64,000 bases of DNA, from the NCBI GenBank assembly GCA_002633005.1, contig NMRA01000019.1, forward strand, positions 648,343 through 712,342. Reading direction: 5' to 3'. The DNA is from Phoronis australis. Its lineage: Eukaryota; Phoronida; Phoronidae. The notes under the pieces were generated by a model. It was not told the origin of the DNA, did no database searches, and saw only the letters and a program-made list of their open reading frames with translations. This document shows positions 47,810 to 61,800 of this stretch, piece after piece; within the stretch, counting starts at the first letter, position 1, and every line of letters begins with the position of its first letter. Made by a program: the position numbers and the translations under genes.

Positions 47810-49805
47810 ATTCCACACTTAAAACTATCACTTAAAAAGCGCTACTTTCTTCAGTGGCCTTGTACTTCCACATATGTTCGTTGGAGCTTAGTTACGAGAC
47901 TTCTTAAGTGACTTTGGCGAAGCATTCCAACTCCACTTTGTTGGTCACCATTAACTTTTTCACCCCACCCGCGATAACCACAAAGTATTTCAACTAAGTC
48001 ACGTGAGTTAGGCAAAAGTTAACGCGAGACTGAGCGAAGCGCGTGACGCTGGCGCGTGACACTTGCAAAATAACACGAGAAGGTATTGGGTGAAATTTGT
48101 AAGATTTGATTCCCGTGGACTTCCTATTCGTCAACATGCGTGATTTCACGTAACTTCCTCAAAATGGCACTCGGTGAGAAACTCAAGCAAACTGCAACAG
48201 ATTTTCATCGATTTGTTCAAATTATCTTGACTGAATTGTCTTCAGACTTATTGTATGTGTTAATTGTAACTCCATGTACATATATGCATGTTTCATTTGA
48301 TTTTATTTCCTGTATTTTGAAATTTGTAACTTTTTGTGGGGGTGTATGCCTGCAGCATCCGGTGCGATGTAATTGCCTATTCGTTTACAAGATTAGATTC
48401 CAGGAATGGTCTTACATCCTTGACTGAGAGTTCAGTTACCAAAGTACTGCATTTCACATCACTGCTGCTTCAGCAAAGTTGGATAAGACTCAATGCCTAT
48501 CTCAACAATAACCTAAAATAATTAAAACATCGATAAAGACGTGTAATGTGTGTTATATTCTGAAATATGGAGAATAGATTGAGGTGTCAATTATCTTTTC
48601 CAGATCTTTATTAGTACAGTAAGAGCCTGCTAGCCTACACAACAGGGTGTTGGTGTGTCCATGTTTAGATGCTGTTGGTCTAGAAGTGATCCATTTCAAC
48701 AGCCTTTGAAGAGAAACTGAAGGGGCCAGAAATAAGGCAGGGACTCTATATCCAGATGGATGATTGCCCTGAAGAACGTGGAAAAGCATTGTAATATTAG
48801 ACCAGTTTAAACTGTATGTTGAAATCTTAGCTAACAAATTAGTGGACTGTTTATATACCACATCAAAGGAGTCAATATATACTAGCTTCAGAAACTGGAC
48901 TCAAGTCAAACATGCAAGGTTGATTCTCTCGGAAAACAAGGAAAAAGAAAGAATGCTCTGAGCTGCAATAGGCAAGATCCTTTGTGAGAGCGATGAGGCA
49001 AGGGTGACTTGAATTGGCATTTCTTATCGTTTGAGTTGAAGTTCCTTTAAATTTGGCTGCTGGAGTTTAGATTGCGTTCATTTAAAGTGTGCCTACTCAT
49101 TGTTTAGAAGATGACAGTGTAATACGCTTTTATGTCATGTGACAGTTTTGTGTCTTAATGGCAAGTTGGTGTTGAAGACTATTACTTGGACAAGAAGATT
49201 GAAAGGTGGACACAACTGGTGAACCTGTTGATTTAAGAATTGGCAAAAAGACAAAAGAATTGATTTACTAAAGTGACAAAAATTTACCACACACCACTTC
49301 TCTGCACAAGTCAAGTATTAATAGGTTGAGCTCCTGTGTCCGAACGTTTTCCATTTGGATCTTCTCTGGAAGTCTGTACAAGGCCTGGAAGTTGTGGTTG
49401 CCTATCTAGACAGAGAGCAGAACTCGGGGAAAGCAGGTTGTACTTGTATGTTTACTGGAAGTGAAGCAGTGATTTGTTATTGAAAGTAAGTTGAATGTTG
49501 GGGGTTGAGAATATCACATTGAAATTCATTTTGTAATGTCTTGGCTAGATTTTATATTGGGATTTGAAAAGTTAAACAAAGTGTTCACCGTATATGCGGA
49601 ATAATTTGATTGTGTTGATTTCAGATGCAGGGAAGGAGTATCCAACATCAGTTTCAAATGTTTTCCTTCCTCTCTGTTAAATTCTGGTTATTCAGTAGAA
49701 ATAGAGTTTTTATTTATCATTAGTTTAATTATTACTGTTACTGTTGTTACTATCGTAATTAAGGTTATTTAACCCTATATTGTTTTTCGTTCTTGCTTGC
49801 TGTAG
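47810..49805. other. Upstream region of the Tudor gene
   Basis: No coding exon was recognised. A short ATG frame at about 48164 is followed after four codons by a GTGAGA donor-like word and could be part of an untranslated first exon, but nothing confirms it. A 3' splice-like site (tgctgtag) at 49798-49805 precedes the exon with the start codon. Confidence 0.3.
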
Positions 49806-49882
49806 GTCCCCGGCAGGAACAATAAAAGTGAAAGTTACTGACAAAGGGGGCGTGGTCAGGAGCCTGTGGTGGGTGGGGTATT

Positions 49883-52800
49883 ATGGCCACTGGAGGTGAC
49901 GGACAGGATGACAGATCATCAGCACTGTTGTTGTCCTACAGAATCAAGGTCACCCAGGTCATCGATCCTCACAACTTCCACGCCCAGCTTGGTTACAGTA
50001 AGTATTGACATTTAATAGACATAAAGGAATGGAGAACTCACTTCACAATGATATTTAAGAGAAAGGATTTGCATTTTAAGTAGAATTATGGTTGGCGAAG
50101 CACATCTATAATAATTATGAGATGCTGCTAATTTAATCAGGCAAGATGAGAGCTTTGTGATTAATGACTGCAGACATTCAGTCTTAAGAATGACTGGTAA
50201 CGGATGCATACCCAATCTAAACACTCTGTAAAACATGCCCCAGCTGCTCGTGGTGTCAAACTACAACAAAGTACGGTTTAAATCTGAAAAGATGCTTGAT
50301 GATTTGTTTTTACTTGTTTGTGATGACTTGAATAGGAAAACAACACATGGTGTTTCAACTTGTGGAGATTAGTCATTTATCAAGCTTGCACTAAAGTGGC
50401 ATTACCATCTGGCACCAGCTCAATAGTGATACCCCACTAAGCGTGGATATTGACGACCCACAGCGTCTAGTATGTGTGTTTAGTAATTCCTGTTCAGTTT
50501 CAAAGTTATGCTGCGAAGATCACTGCCGGTTCAGGTGTTTCATGACAGTTGTGCTCACTCTCTAGTCGAAGACTTTGCCAAGTTCACGGAGTTTGAAGAT
50601 GCCATTAAGAAGTATTGTGAAGGGCAACCCATACTGTCAGTCTGTGAGTCACCACCTTACCTGAGAGATGTTATCTTTACCAAGCCTGAAACGGGGTCAT
50701 GGAGACGATCGGTTGTTGCTTCAGTGTTTGTGTTAGTATCAAACATTAGTAATTTTCCTCTGTCAGAAATATTTAATCAATTTCATCCTTTTAATCATTC
50801 ACACCAGTAGACTTAAAACTGGACACAAGTCCAAAAGTTTGAAAGAACTATTCGTTAATGGCTGTTGCTATTATAACATCAGTTTGAGACTACGTTACTA
50901 AGTGAACATTTGAAATCAACATTGAATAAGTGGTCTTATGTCGTTATATTGCTTCACTGGTCATTAACTAGAACTAACGGTGTACTACTGAATGGCAACA
51001 ATTGACTAAAGCAGTTGGTTAAACAACTTAGCAACTTGTTCAAAATGTTTTTACTACTATGTTACTGTTCTGTTCATTGTTTTAATGGTTGAAATCTTTT
51101 GTAACTCCTGGACAGCTCTCACTGATACTGTTCACAATCCTGGTGCCTTAGTTATCCACCATAGTTACTAAATTCAACAGCCAATGTCTTATTCGCATTT
51201 TTGTACGCCTTGTTTTCAGCGATGCTGGTGAAGTCGATGTTTTTCATATGGATTACGGTACAACAGAAATAGTCAGTCATGTCATCTCACCCATTCCGGA
51301 CATCTTCAGCTCTCCTGTGCCTAGGGCGGTACGCTGTAAATTGGCTGGAGTTGCTCCGGTATGTCACTGAGTGCTATTGGTTGTCTGGCTTGTCTATTCA
51401 CCTAATGAATCTATTTTAAGGTAACATCTCTATTTACCTGTGAATAAAGTTGTCCACCTTCATAAGCAAGCTATTTTATTAAATGTGGCGTGAATTTTGC
51501 TTTATGTCAAAAAACAAGTTTTGATTTGGGCCCTGTGAATGAAGTTGTCCAATTTCGTAAACAAGCTATTTTTTAAATGCGGCGTGAATTTTGCTTTATG
51601 TCAAAAAACAAGTTTTGACTTGTTCCCTGTGAATGAAGTTGTTCAATTTCATAAGCAGGCTATTTTATTAAAGTGGCATGAGGTTTGCTCTATATGAAAA
51701 ATTAAGTTTTGATTTGGGCCACATTATAAAATTGGCCTTGCCATACAAGTGCGCTCACTTTAGAAGTAATTTCTGAGCTTGGAAGAACTGACACAAAACT
51801 TCAGGTCACACATGAGGCGAAGTCATGCAGGACCGCTGACCGAGTTGCATGTTGAAGAGATAGGTTAACTGTGTAATCCTTAGTCATTTACAGTTTGTTG
51901 CCCGTTATTATGTGAAGTAAACTTGTTGAAATGCTGGTCCCCTGTAAGTGACTGTTACCGATGCTTTGTTGTGGAATTTGATCATTCAGTTGCAACCCCT
52001 GGCTAGCGATTTGTTGCTCCCACTGAAAAATCAATATGTTGGAATAAAGAGAGAAAGACCTATCTGAGAGATATTTGTCATCGGTCCAATTTTCAATAAT
52101 GATACATTATGCACCACTTTGTTCTTTGGCCGCTTTTAGGTGACTGAGGTCATGCATTCAGTATCATACAAACTATTGTAGATTTCCAAGTCGTGGATAA
52201 CGCGAGCTGTCACCAGTTTCCAAGGCCTCGTTAAAGACCGGCTGTTGTGTGCAGAGCTGCTTGCTGAGGACAACGGGGTCTACAGTGTGAATATTTACCT
52301 GGATCAGGGGATGACTGTCAGACAGACCATGGTTGATAATGGACTCGCGCAGGTGTGCTGTTGAACATATATTGGGCTCTAGTGCTCAGGGAAACAAAGT
52401 TGAATCAGACAATTTGTCTAAGTCTCACGATACAAGCTAATTTTCACACTTGCTTGAGAAATTGGTTTCGGTTCCTAAATTGGTATCAGTTCCTGTTCTT
52501 GAGGTGGGTTTATTTTGAAAGACCTGATAAGAGAGGTTTGACATTTTGTTTTGCCAAATTTTTTAATTGCTAGTGGTAAATGAAAACAAATAAAAACGTC
52601 TTTTTTCCCTATGACTAAATCCTGTTCCCTGAATTCAATGATATTTACAAGGTATTTCACTTTATCTAAAGTGACAATGAAAGCCATAATTGTGTATTCA
52701 TAACACATGTCGCGTATTCATAACTGATGCATTATATGTTTCTCAGCATTCATTCACATGCCAATAGCACAACCGGATTGTTGGTGTTTCTGTTAAACAT

Positions 52801-55800
52801 GGGCAAAAGATGATTATTGTATGAGAATAATATTGTTTCTTTTCCTAGCCTGTTGACCTGAAAGCCAATGAATCTACTGTTGTGGTGGATGAGTTTGACT
52901 TTGTCTGTCCACTCCAGCCCTTGAGTGGGTCTGGTGAAGGAAACCTCCATCCTTTGATCGTGAAAGAGTCAGCAAGTGCTGGTTACGACGGTGATCTTGG
53001 CAGACAGACCATGGAGGTCTTCAGTCCAAATGGTGAGTTGGGTAACCTACAGGAGACAGTTGGCCAATATTGGTCAAACTAAGTGCACTAACTCCCGGTT
53101 ATCTTAGTGATATGTTAAGTTTTAATGGCAACTCCTAATTCATTAAGTGGCACTACTGGTATTACCAGCGTATAAATATGTGTTTTACGGTAGTCACATG
53201 GCAACGTAAGTACACAAATCTTTATGTGCCGTATTGCCCCAATGCAAGAAATGACGAATAGTGACTGCACATCTGACCGTTTGCTTATAAGTGGTAAAAG
53301 TTTGTATCTGCCGTGGGTATCAGAGAATATTGACTAGAATATCAGTGTGAGCCGCTATTCTTTGTAGTTGTTTGAATAAACTTAGGATGCTAATAATTAT
53401 TGTGATGCAATGTTTTGTTGATTGTTGATGGGAAGAGACTGACAATGTTTTGTTGTTTGATGGTGAGAAGAGACTGACAATGTTTTGTTGATTGTTGATG
53501 GGAAGAGACTGATAATGTTTTGTTGGTCGTTGATGGGGGGAGATTGAAAATGTTTTGTTGGCTGATGGTGGGAAGAGACTGACAATTTTGTGTTGATTGT
53601 TGATGGGAAGAGACTGACAATGTTTTGTTGGTCATTGATGGGAAGAGACTGACAATGTTTTTTGGTTGTTGATGGAAAGAGACTGACAATGTTTTACAAT
53701 TTTTCTAAAATTGCATTCAGTTACAGTTTCTTGTTAGTGATCTCTTCCGAGTTATATAGTGCTTTATTGTTGTGGTTTCAGCAACTGTACCATCATCCCC
53801 CAGAGTGGAAGACAGTGATATTAGGGCTCTTCTGCCGGACACCTTCTTCAACCCCTTGTCAGCACAGCCTCAGAGGCAAACATCAGGTATGACTACCAGC
53901 TGGTGCAGTTTTCTTATTTGGTTGCACGTATATGTGATTTACGTGGAAGAAAAGCAGTAAATTTGATGATTGGTTTGATCAACAGTTGTTATGCACTGCA
54001 TATTTATTGTCATTATTACTGAAATGGCATTTAAGTATCCCCTTATAAACTGGACATTTCCCTTAATTGACAAAGTTAAGTCTGACTACTTAGCCTTACT
54101 GTACATAAGCCCCGAATCTTTGGCGTATGTTGTATTTCATTTTATTTAATAATTATGTTTTGTAATGTTTTATATTTTCCTAGAAGTGAATCTTGCTGAA
54201 GCATTGGAGTCTATAGGTCTGGATGTCAGTGAATTACCAGCAATCTTAGGTAAATATGAGAGAATGGCTGAGATTTCAGTTTGATCAAAAGAAAGCATAG
54301 GCTTTGATGTAAACAGGTGTCTCTGGTCTCGCAGTATTTATGAGTTATGGAAAGTCTTCCAGAAATTTATCTTTAAGTTGAGGCTTCTAAATGTCAGAAG
54401 TTTGCAATATTTGTTTATATTTATTTGTGTCAGTGCCTATCCATATGCATGTTCTGTGTCAAAATGGATTGCGTAAAGCCTCTGACAGCAGTGAAGCCTC
54501 GCAGTTATCTATTGTGTATGATACTCTATATTTTAGCATAAAGGCAGCTCTGTCGAATTTTGATATGAGTGTGCTAAGTGAACATCATCTATTTTAGGAA
54601 AGGTATACATCCTTTCAGCAAGTGACTTGCCTATCTAATTTCCTTCTTTGATGGGCACCTATGTCAGTATGGTCAAAACATCAAGATTTGTTTTCTTCTG
54701 GGGAACATTAGCTTGATTACAGTTGTCTGTTATCTCCCGGTTTTGTAGGCAGTGGCGACCCCTATCCAATGGGTGAGGAAGCTCACGAAAATGTCTCCAA
54801 AATTCAGAGTGAGATAGACCAGCTGAATAAAAGACACTACACTAAAGAGGAAGATCCTAGATTAGAAAAACTGAAAACAGGGTCACCAAAAAATCGCAGG
54901 TTTGTCCACTTGTCAGTCATCTTCAAAGATGAAGGTGACTTGTGTTGCTAAGATTTTTGTGAAATTGCACAAATAAGTATTCAAGTGTTACAAAGTGTCT
55001 GTTTACAAGTCATTTTTCAATCAGTAGGTGGTAACCTAATTTTCTGTGAAGTTGAATTAATTAGTTTGATATTACTATGTCGGTTGTATTGATATTACTG
55101 CGTCGGTTGTAAGGATTTCTCTCTTACAGAAATGTGTACTCTGAACTGGTTACTCAGCATTTAAAGACTGAACACAAAATAGCTGAGTATGTGTTTAAGG
55201 TGTCCTTTGCTCTTATGGCAGAATTGGGGCTAAATTATCAACAAGATAGAGTTGATAAAGTGGCCTTGTGAAATCACCACACTTCACAGCCATTATTTAA
55301 CATTTGGTAATATTTGTGCATTGAAGATTTCTTCAAGTATTCTAGGTTTAATATCAACATACTAAGTTAACGAGAACTAATAATCTCTTACAGTAATACC
55401 TCGTCTCCATCACGAAGCTCCCCTTTCCACCATCTAGAGTTTTCTCCCTTGTCAAGAACTATCAACCAATCATTCTCTCCATCAGGCAAGGGCAGCCTGA
55501 CTCCGGAAGGCTCCATGTCCCCTAACAGGCAGTCACCTGTGAGAAAGGGTGGGCAGCACAGTCAAGAAATTCCACGTGGAACTATAGGTAAACTTTTTAA
55601 TGTTTATTATGAAAAATAAAATGTGCAGAAATTAGAGTTAAGCCCAGAAAGCAGATAACAAATATTACCGTAGTCGTTCGGGTTAACGCCCATGCTCAGT
55701 TAACCGCCCACCCCCTACTTTAGGTGAATTTCGATTTAACCGCCCACTGCTCGGTTAACCGCCCCCCTGCTATTTTTGAAGATTTCCAATTAACCGCCCA

Positions 55801-58800
55801 CTGCTCGGTTAACCGCCCATCCCCTACTTTTGCCGATTGGTGATTACCGCCCTGTGCTAATAGGAAACGCGAATCCCCGACCTTTTAGATTAAGATCGAT
55901 GATAACATTGAGTGCAACGACGGCCTCAGAGACCGCGGTTTAGCAATGTGAATTATGATACCAGTAACAAATTATTGTAACGGGTCATCGATTAACTTCA
56001 AAATGTAATACTTGAACACTTTGTCACTTTCTTTTCTTCTCATGTTCGCAAACTTTAGGAACCGCGCTGGCGTCTACACCTCCACTTTCAGCCACAATCT
56101 CTGCCGCACTGAGTTATCGACTACAGTGCACTATATAAAAGATGCATTCGAAATAACCAGGTCAGAGAAATGTGACATTGCTTTTGCCAACCCTCTCAAT
56201 GCGCTTTAGGTTGTAAGCTCTCGGGATTTTGAAGAATTCCCATAAACCGCGAAAAGTTGATAAATTCTTTATATTTTGGTGAGTGTAATTGCCGGGTTAT
56301 CGAGATCCCCGTCTTTCGAGTACTCTCGTCACGGTAATTTCGTCGCATATAGTAAACCGGGGTTACTTACCCGAACAATTAAGGCTTCGTCTAAGAATTA
56401 TTTTTACCGAGAATAGATGGTTTCATTTGCTAACAAAAGCTGCGTCTCGCAGTCGAAACGAAAACCGCAACGACGGTTGTTCAAGGTCGACACTGGAATC
56501 GGCCGACTTCTTGTTTGCTAAGTCGACCAGTAAAAACGCGAGTGTAGACAGAAACTCGTGTTTGTGTTTTGCAATGTAACTTGGTGGCAATTTTTTGAAT
56601 GTAGAGTTTGTTAACAAAAAGTTTGTTATTGTATTTAGCCATTGAAAGGCCAGAGTACCGTACATGTCAACTCCACATACCGGCAACATAAACAGGCGAA
56701 TCGACAGTGCATGGCAGCTGAATAGTTGAACCCGATTTCGTGATTGATTATACATTTTTATGCTTTTTGACCATTCAGACCAGGAGTACATTCTGTTATC
56801 TCGAAATGATTTTGAACTGAAATTCGGAACTGCTGGTAGTCCTTGTCTACGTGACCGTCAGTTAAGTTGTTTATTATGGGAGTGCACTGATCACAGGAAA
56901 AATGGGTCAGCACGTGACCACAACTGGGTTAAAACGACAGCACAGCTACCGTCTGCTACGCAGGTGAACATGTTCAACGTCTGCGAAGTATAGTGAAATA
57001 ATGAGCATAATTCGCAATAATCGGTCTCACCTGAGGCGCCATATTATGTAGCAAACTTTCTATGCAAGCGTTCGGAGTTTGACCACACTCTACATTTTCG
57101 AAACTATTTGTTAATTAGAGTGCGCAGAGTACGCACTTGGTGGCGATAAAGTTCTTTTCAAAGTGTTAGGCGATCCCAGTATGTGGCTTAGTACGTGTGG
57201 TGACTCAGATCATAAGGTAAGATTAACCGCCCAGGGCGGTTGCCGGTCGTAATAAGCGCCCATGTTCAGTTAACCGCCCCCCCCCCGATTTCTTGAAATT
57301 TCACGTTTAAGCGCCCATGTCTGGTTAACCGCCCACCCCCGATTTTTTGGGTTCGCCAATTTAACCGCCCAGGGCGTTAACCCGAACGATTACGGTATGT
57401 GAACCGTATGATACAGGTGACAGAATGTGACCTGTGCTGTGCTTAGTATCACAATATTCCTCAGTCTGTCGTTCATTTTGGGAAACGGAAATGACACTTA
57501 ATCCAAAAATCTTTCTTTTTGTGATCATTAGCCTTAGAAATCTGATGATGGATGTATTTCTGTAAACTCCTACATTTGGTGACGATAAATATGTGCGATT
57601 TTGAACTGCTTTTGCAGCTGGTGCAGGAAGTCGAACCACTGAGGAACTAAAGCTGTCGTTCTGTCGTGATATCAATTTACTTGTGGACAATATGACTATA
57701 TCTTCCTTGTCTGATTGTATCCTACGTATAAAGCAGTTAATTTTTCCTGGTGAGTGAGTTTGTTTTTGTTATATTTGTTTTGTTGTTTTGAGTGTCAGTA
57801 ATATTCATATAAAACAGATTCTTATTTAATATGATTTAGTCTTATTAAAATGGCATGAGCGAGAAATTAAATTTCAGGCCCCAAAAATGTATATTTAATT
57901 AATATATGTTTGTGCTCCATGAAACAACTGGTCATTCTTTGTTCAGAGTGTTGCTACTGTTGTGGACAAATCAGAAAAAATGGCGGAATCTTCCAGCTTT
58001 TGCTGTAGAGCGAGGCCTTAATGTCTATATGGCCACACTTAGGTACATTCGTTCTATGGTCTTAAAGTATACTTCAATGTCTAATGTCTTGGTAAATTAA
58101 TCTCAATGCTTTCGTCACTCAACGCTAACTTGTGAAGTCTCGCGATAGTCCACTTGGTCAAGATTTTTCATGGAACATGAAAACAATGTAATTTGTAAAG
58201 AGCATTATAATCATCAAAGGTAAGATTTTGAAACACTGTTCACTGTCATACAGGTGGAAATTTCTCAACTAATAGCTAACAGTGAGCACTGTAAAAAGGA
58301 GTTGTCATTTCTCTATTGAAGAAACAGGCAGTCAGTTCAACACATCATCTGGAGTGAATGAGATGTCCTTAGTGTTGGAGTGTCTCACTGATAAAGCTGT
58401 GATGCAGATGGAGTTCCGTGACATGTACCAGAGGGTACTCCAACAGTTACAGGGTGAGTCATATATAGGGTGAGTTAAGGTTTGAGTGTCTGTGATGAAG
58501 CTATGATGCAGATGGAGTTGCTTGACTTGTGCCAGAGGGTACTCCAACAGTTACAGGGTGAGTCATATATAGGGTGAGTTAAGGTTTGAGTGTCTGTGAT
58601 GAAGCTGTGATGCAGATGGAGTTGCGTGACTTGTACTAGAGGGTACTCCAACAGTTACAGGGTGAGTCAGATGAGCCATCAAGCCACCTTGTTGAGCTTG
58701 GCTTATTGTAAATGTCAAGCTGTCAGTTCTTCTCAAGCCTAAAAACTTATGAGTAACGGAAACGGAGGTGAAATCTGTGGTATGAAGAACTTAAAAACTG

Positions 58801-61800
58801 CATTTGGCCGTGTATAGCTGTGTAAAAATCAAAATCAAATAAAAGTGGTCTCCTAATATTCCTTACTATTATAGGGTCTCATTTCCATTACCAACAAAAA
58901 TATTAGTAACTGAATAAAATGCAATAGAGTTTATTGGGGTTTCCAAATCTGCAATTGCAAATTGATATTAAATGGCATATGTACACATTGCTTGGGGCTT
59001 GAGTCAGTATCAGAAATTGAGTCTCATCATGGTGGGGAATATTACAAGACTCATTTTCTGAAAGTAAAGGACCTAACTGAATTTTGTTTTTAGCCAGCTT
59101 AATGGGTCAAACTTCAGCTTTAATGTAATTTGTAACATTCAATGGATGAAATAGTGAATAATTATATTCATACCCCGTGTTAATTGCTTTATTCTAGTTG
59201 TCTTCATGTCGAACCATCTCAAATCTTTGCTGCATTTAACATTATTTTTTATTAATGAATTTACAATTATTAAACAAATGGATCTATTTGAATTCTATAC
59301 CTTGTATAGTTTTTCATGGACATGTGTAGATCAGAACTTAACTGATTATCTTTTTTGCAGATTGTAGTAACTTTGCAGAGAATTTTGTCAAGGTTTTGAA
59401 GAAAGTGCAATCAAAATATGTCCAGGTTAGTCTCAAATGTAATAGTCTCAGTTCTGTCTCAGTGAAATTGGTTTCATGCTTCAAATCTCCTTAACATGTG
59501 TGAGTGAAAAGGAGGGAATATAGTGTGAATTTGTTTTATGCTCCTCATGGAAAGTAGTGTTCAGCTGTTATGAAGTTATCCTTGTGTAAAATATTTTTGA
59601 AAAACAATTTACAATATGCATGGCTTGTAACACAAACAGCTGAAAGTGCTCGCTTTGAAAATTTGCCTACTATTTCCAGTGATAGATGTTGTCAAATTTA
59701 TTCTTGAAAATTCATACCTATTTAGCATGACTTGTCACTGCAGGTTGGTCTGAGCAGCAAGTTGACATTGAGTGTTGCTGAACTATTGGGTAGCCTGTAT
59801 TTGTGGAGTGAAGACTGGCATCAGCCAACTCGTGATGCAGTGCAACAGCATGTCATGGCGGTATTGGATATCTGGGTCATCTTCAATAGGAGAGTAAGTG
59901 TGTGTGGACAAAGGGGTGCACTTATGACTATTTGTGTTGGTGGTTTTATAGGCGCTGTCAATTTTGGGGCTGTGCAGTTAGGTGCTGGTTTGTAAAAAAA
60001 ATAGCATACCAATCTCCTATTTTTCCGAATCGTCACACAAAAAGTCATGATCTGTGCTGTAGTTTCCTAAACATTCCACTGTTCACTTAATGTTCATTTA
60101 TAACTTAGTATATGACTATGGTTGTTTTATTACTGCCTGGTTTTGGAGAGTACTCACTTAACCAGTGATAAAAATGCAACGTGATTTGTTTATATGTCCT
60201 GGTAGGTTTTATTGGTACGTATTTCTGAGTTAACTTGTAAATGTGTGTGTCTTACCATGCAACATGTGATGACAGGCTGTGTATTGATTGTCGTGCCTAA
60301 TAATTGTGTTTTTTCAGCAACATCACCCTGACCCCGATGATTTACAAGCTTTGTATACAGATTGCCTGACCACTGTATTCACCATTGCCGGTAGTACCAT
60401 GTATAAGTACAAGAAGTTGGAAGTTGACGAGATGTTTGATGTGGAGCTCACCAACAAGCTCTGCTCCAGTAACTTGTCTGAGTAAGTATTATAAAATAGC
60501 TAGCATAAGCAAAACACTTAAAAAGTTGGCTGTATGTTAGGGCAGGCTCACTCGTTTACAGTGCTTTAACTTAATGCCTGTAAGAACTAAATTGTGTTTT
60601 GTTAACGTGGTTTCTATGGAGATGCTGAAATTTGGAGGTACTGAACAGTGCTCTCAGTAGATTGGACAATGTTGCGTTATTCAAAAATAGTTTGACGATA
60701 GTTTCTGCCTTGTGCTTAATATGTAAACTGGAAAAGTCCTGGATTTTGGGGTGAGTCTCGAAAAGTTGTAGGGTGTCATTTCAACGTAGAATGGTCCATT
60801 AACCTTGCAGAAAGTCATTCAATGTCTGGAACTGTGTCACTAGCTAATATTCTATTTCAGAAATATTGTGTTAAAACACTAGTCAGTACTATTCAGTACT
60901 ATTTGGTACAACGGTCATTTTCACATTTGCATCGTTCCGTCTTGGAAAGACACACACACGCTTGCCGCAGCATGTGACAAAAATTTTCTAGCATGATGGA
61001 AGTCGGCCGAAACACAATCACAGTACGAGACATCGCCAGTGCAGAATCTAACTTAAGCCCTGTGCGTGATGCGAAAAATGCTGCATGCTGATTACATTAG
61101 CTTGATAGAAAACTGGCCACATGCAGCCGTGTGCAGCTAACTTAGAAAGCTGGCCACATGTGACTTACTCTATAGTTCAGTTGACTTGTCCTCAGGTCTA
61201 ATAAGAAGAAGCTGCTTAATCTACTGACAATGAAACACTCCTGGGTCAATAACCAGGTCACATCTGCTCCAGTTGTACCGTCAAGTTCGTTTGATGACCC
61301 GCCTGCTCATCAAGAGGTTAATACTGAGGTGGTTGATATACAGGGAGAGGTAAATTTCTGTTATTGTCGGCGCTTACTGTCTGGTTGCATTACAAAGGCT
61401 GGTATTTGTAGTGGAAGCTTTGTCTAGGATAGGTTTGTTGACTTAAGGTGCTTGGCACTGTGTGTAGACTAACTTTTGAATTGTTTGATAAGTCCATTGA
61501 CATGTCTGGTCGTAGTTTTATGTTATTGTTGCATATAATTACATATTTTCTGTTGCTGTATTGTGGTTTTTCTTCGTTGACAGGATGTGGTTGTTGAGAG
61601 TGATGACGTGGATGACGGTGTGGAGGACGAGTATGTCAAGGTTAAGGCCATGCTGAGGGAGCTGAAAATGATGCACTTGTATGAGAAGTTTGAAGAAAAC
61701 TGCATCAGGGTGCGTACATGGAGTATAGCTCAGTGAAAGTTTGTAACCCACATTTTAAGATTTATTTTCCTTTCAAAAACATGACTAATTACCCAGACCT

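Noticed and set aside
48553-48861. 102-codon minus-strand frame upstream of the Tudor gene
   Set aside because: It has a faint resemblance to retroelement proteins, but no diagnostic motif could be identified.
53390-53689. 99-codon minus-strand frame with NKTLSV repeats
   Set aside because: It is the translation of a minisatellite within an intron of a plus-strand gene.
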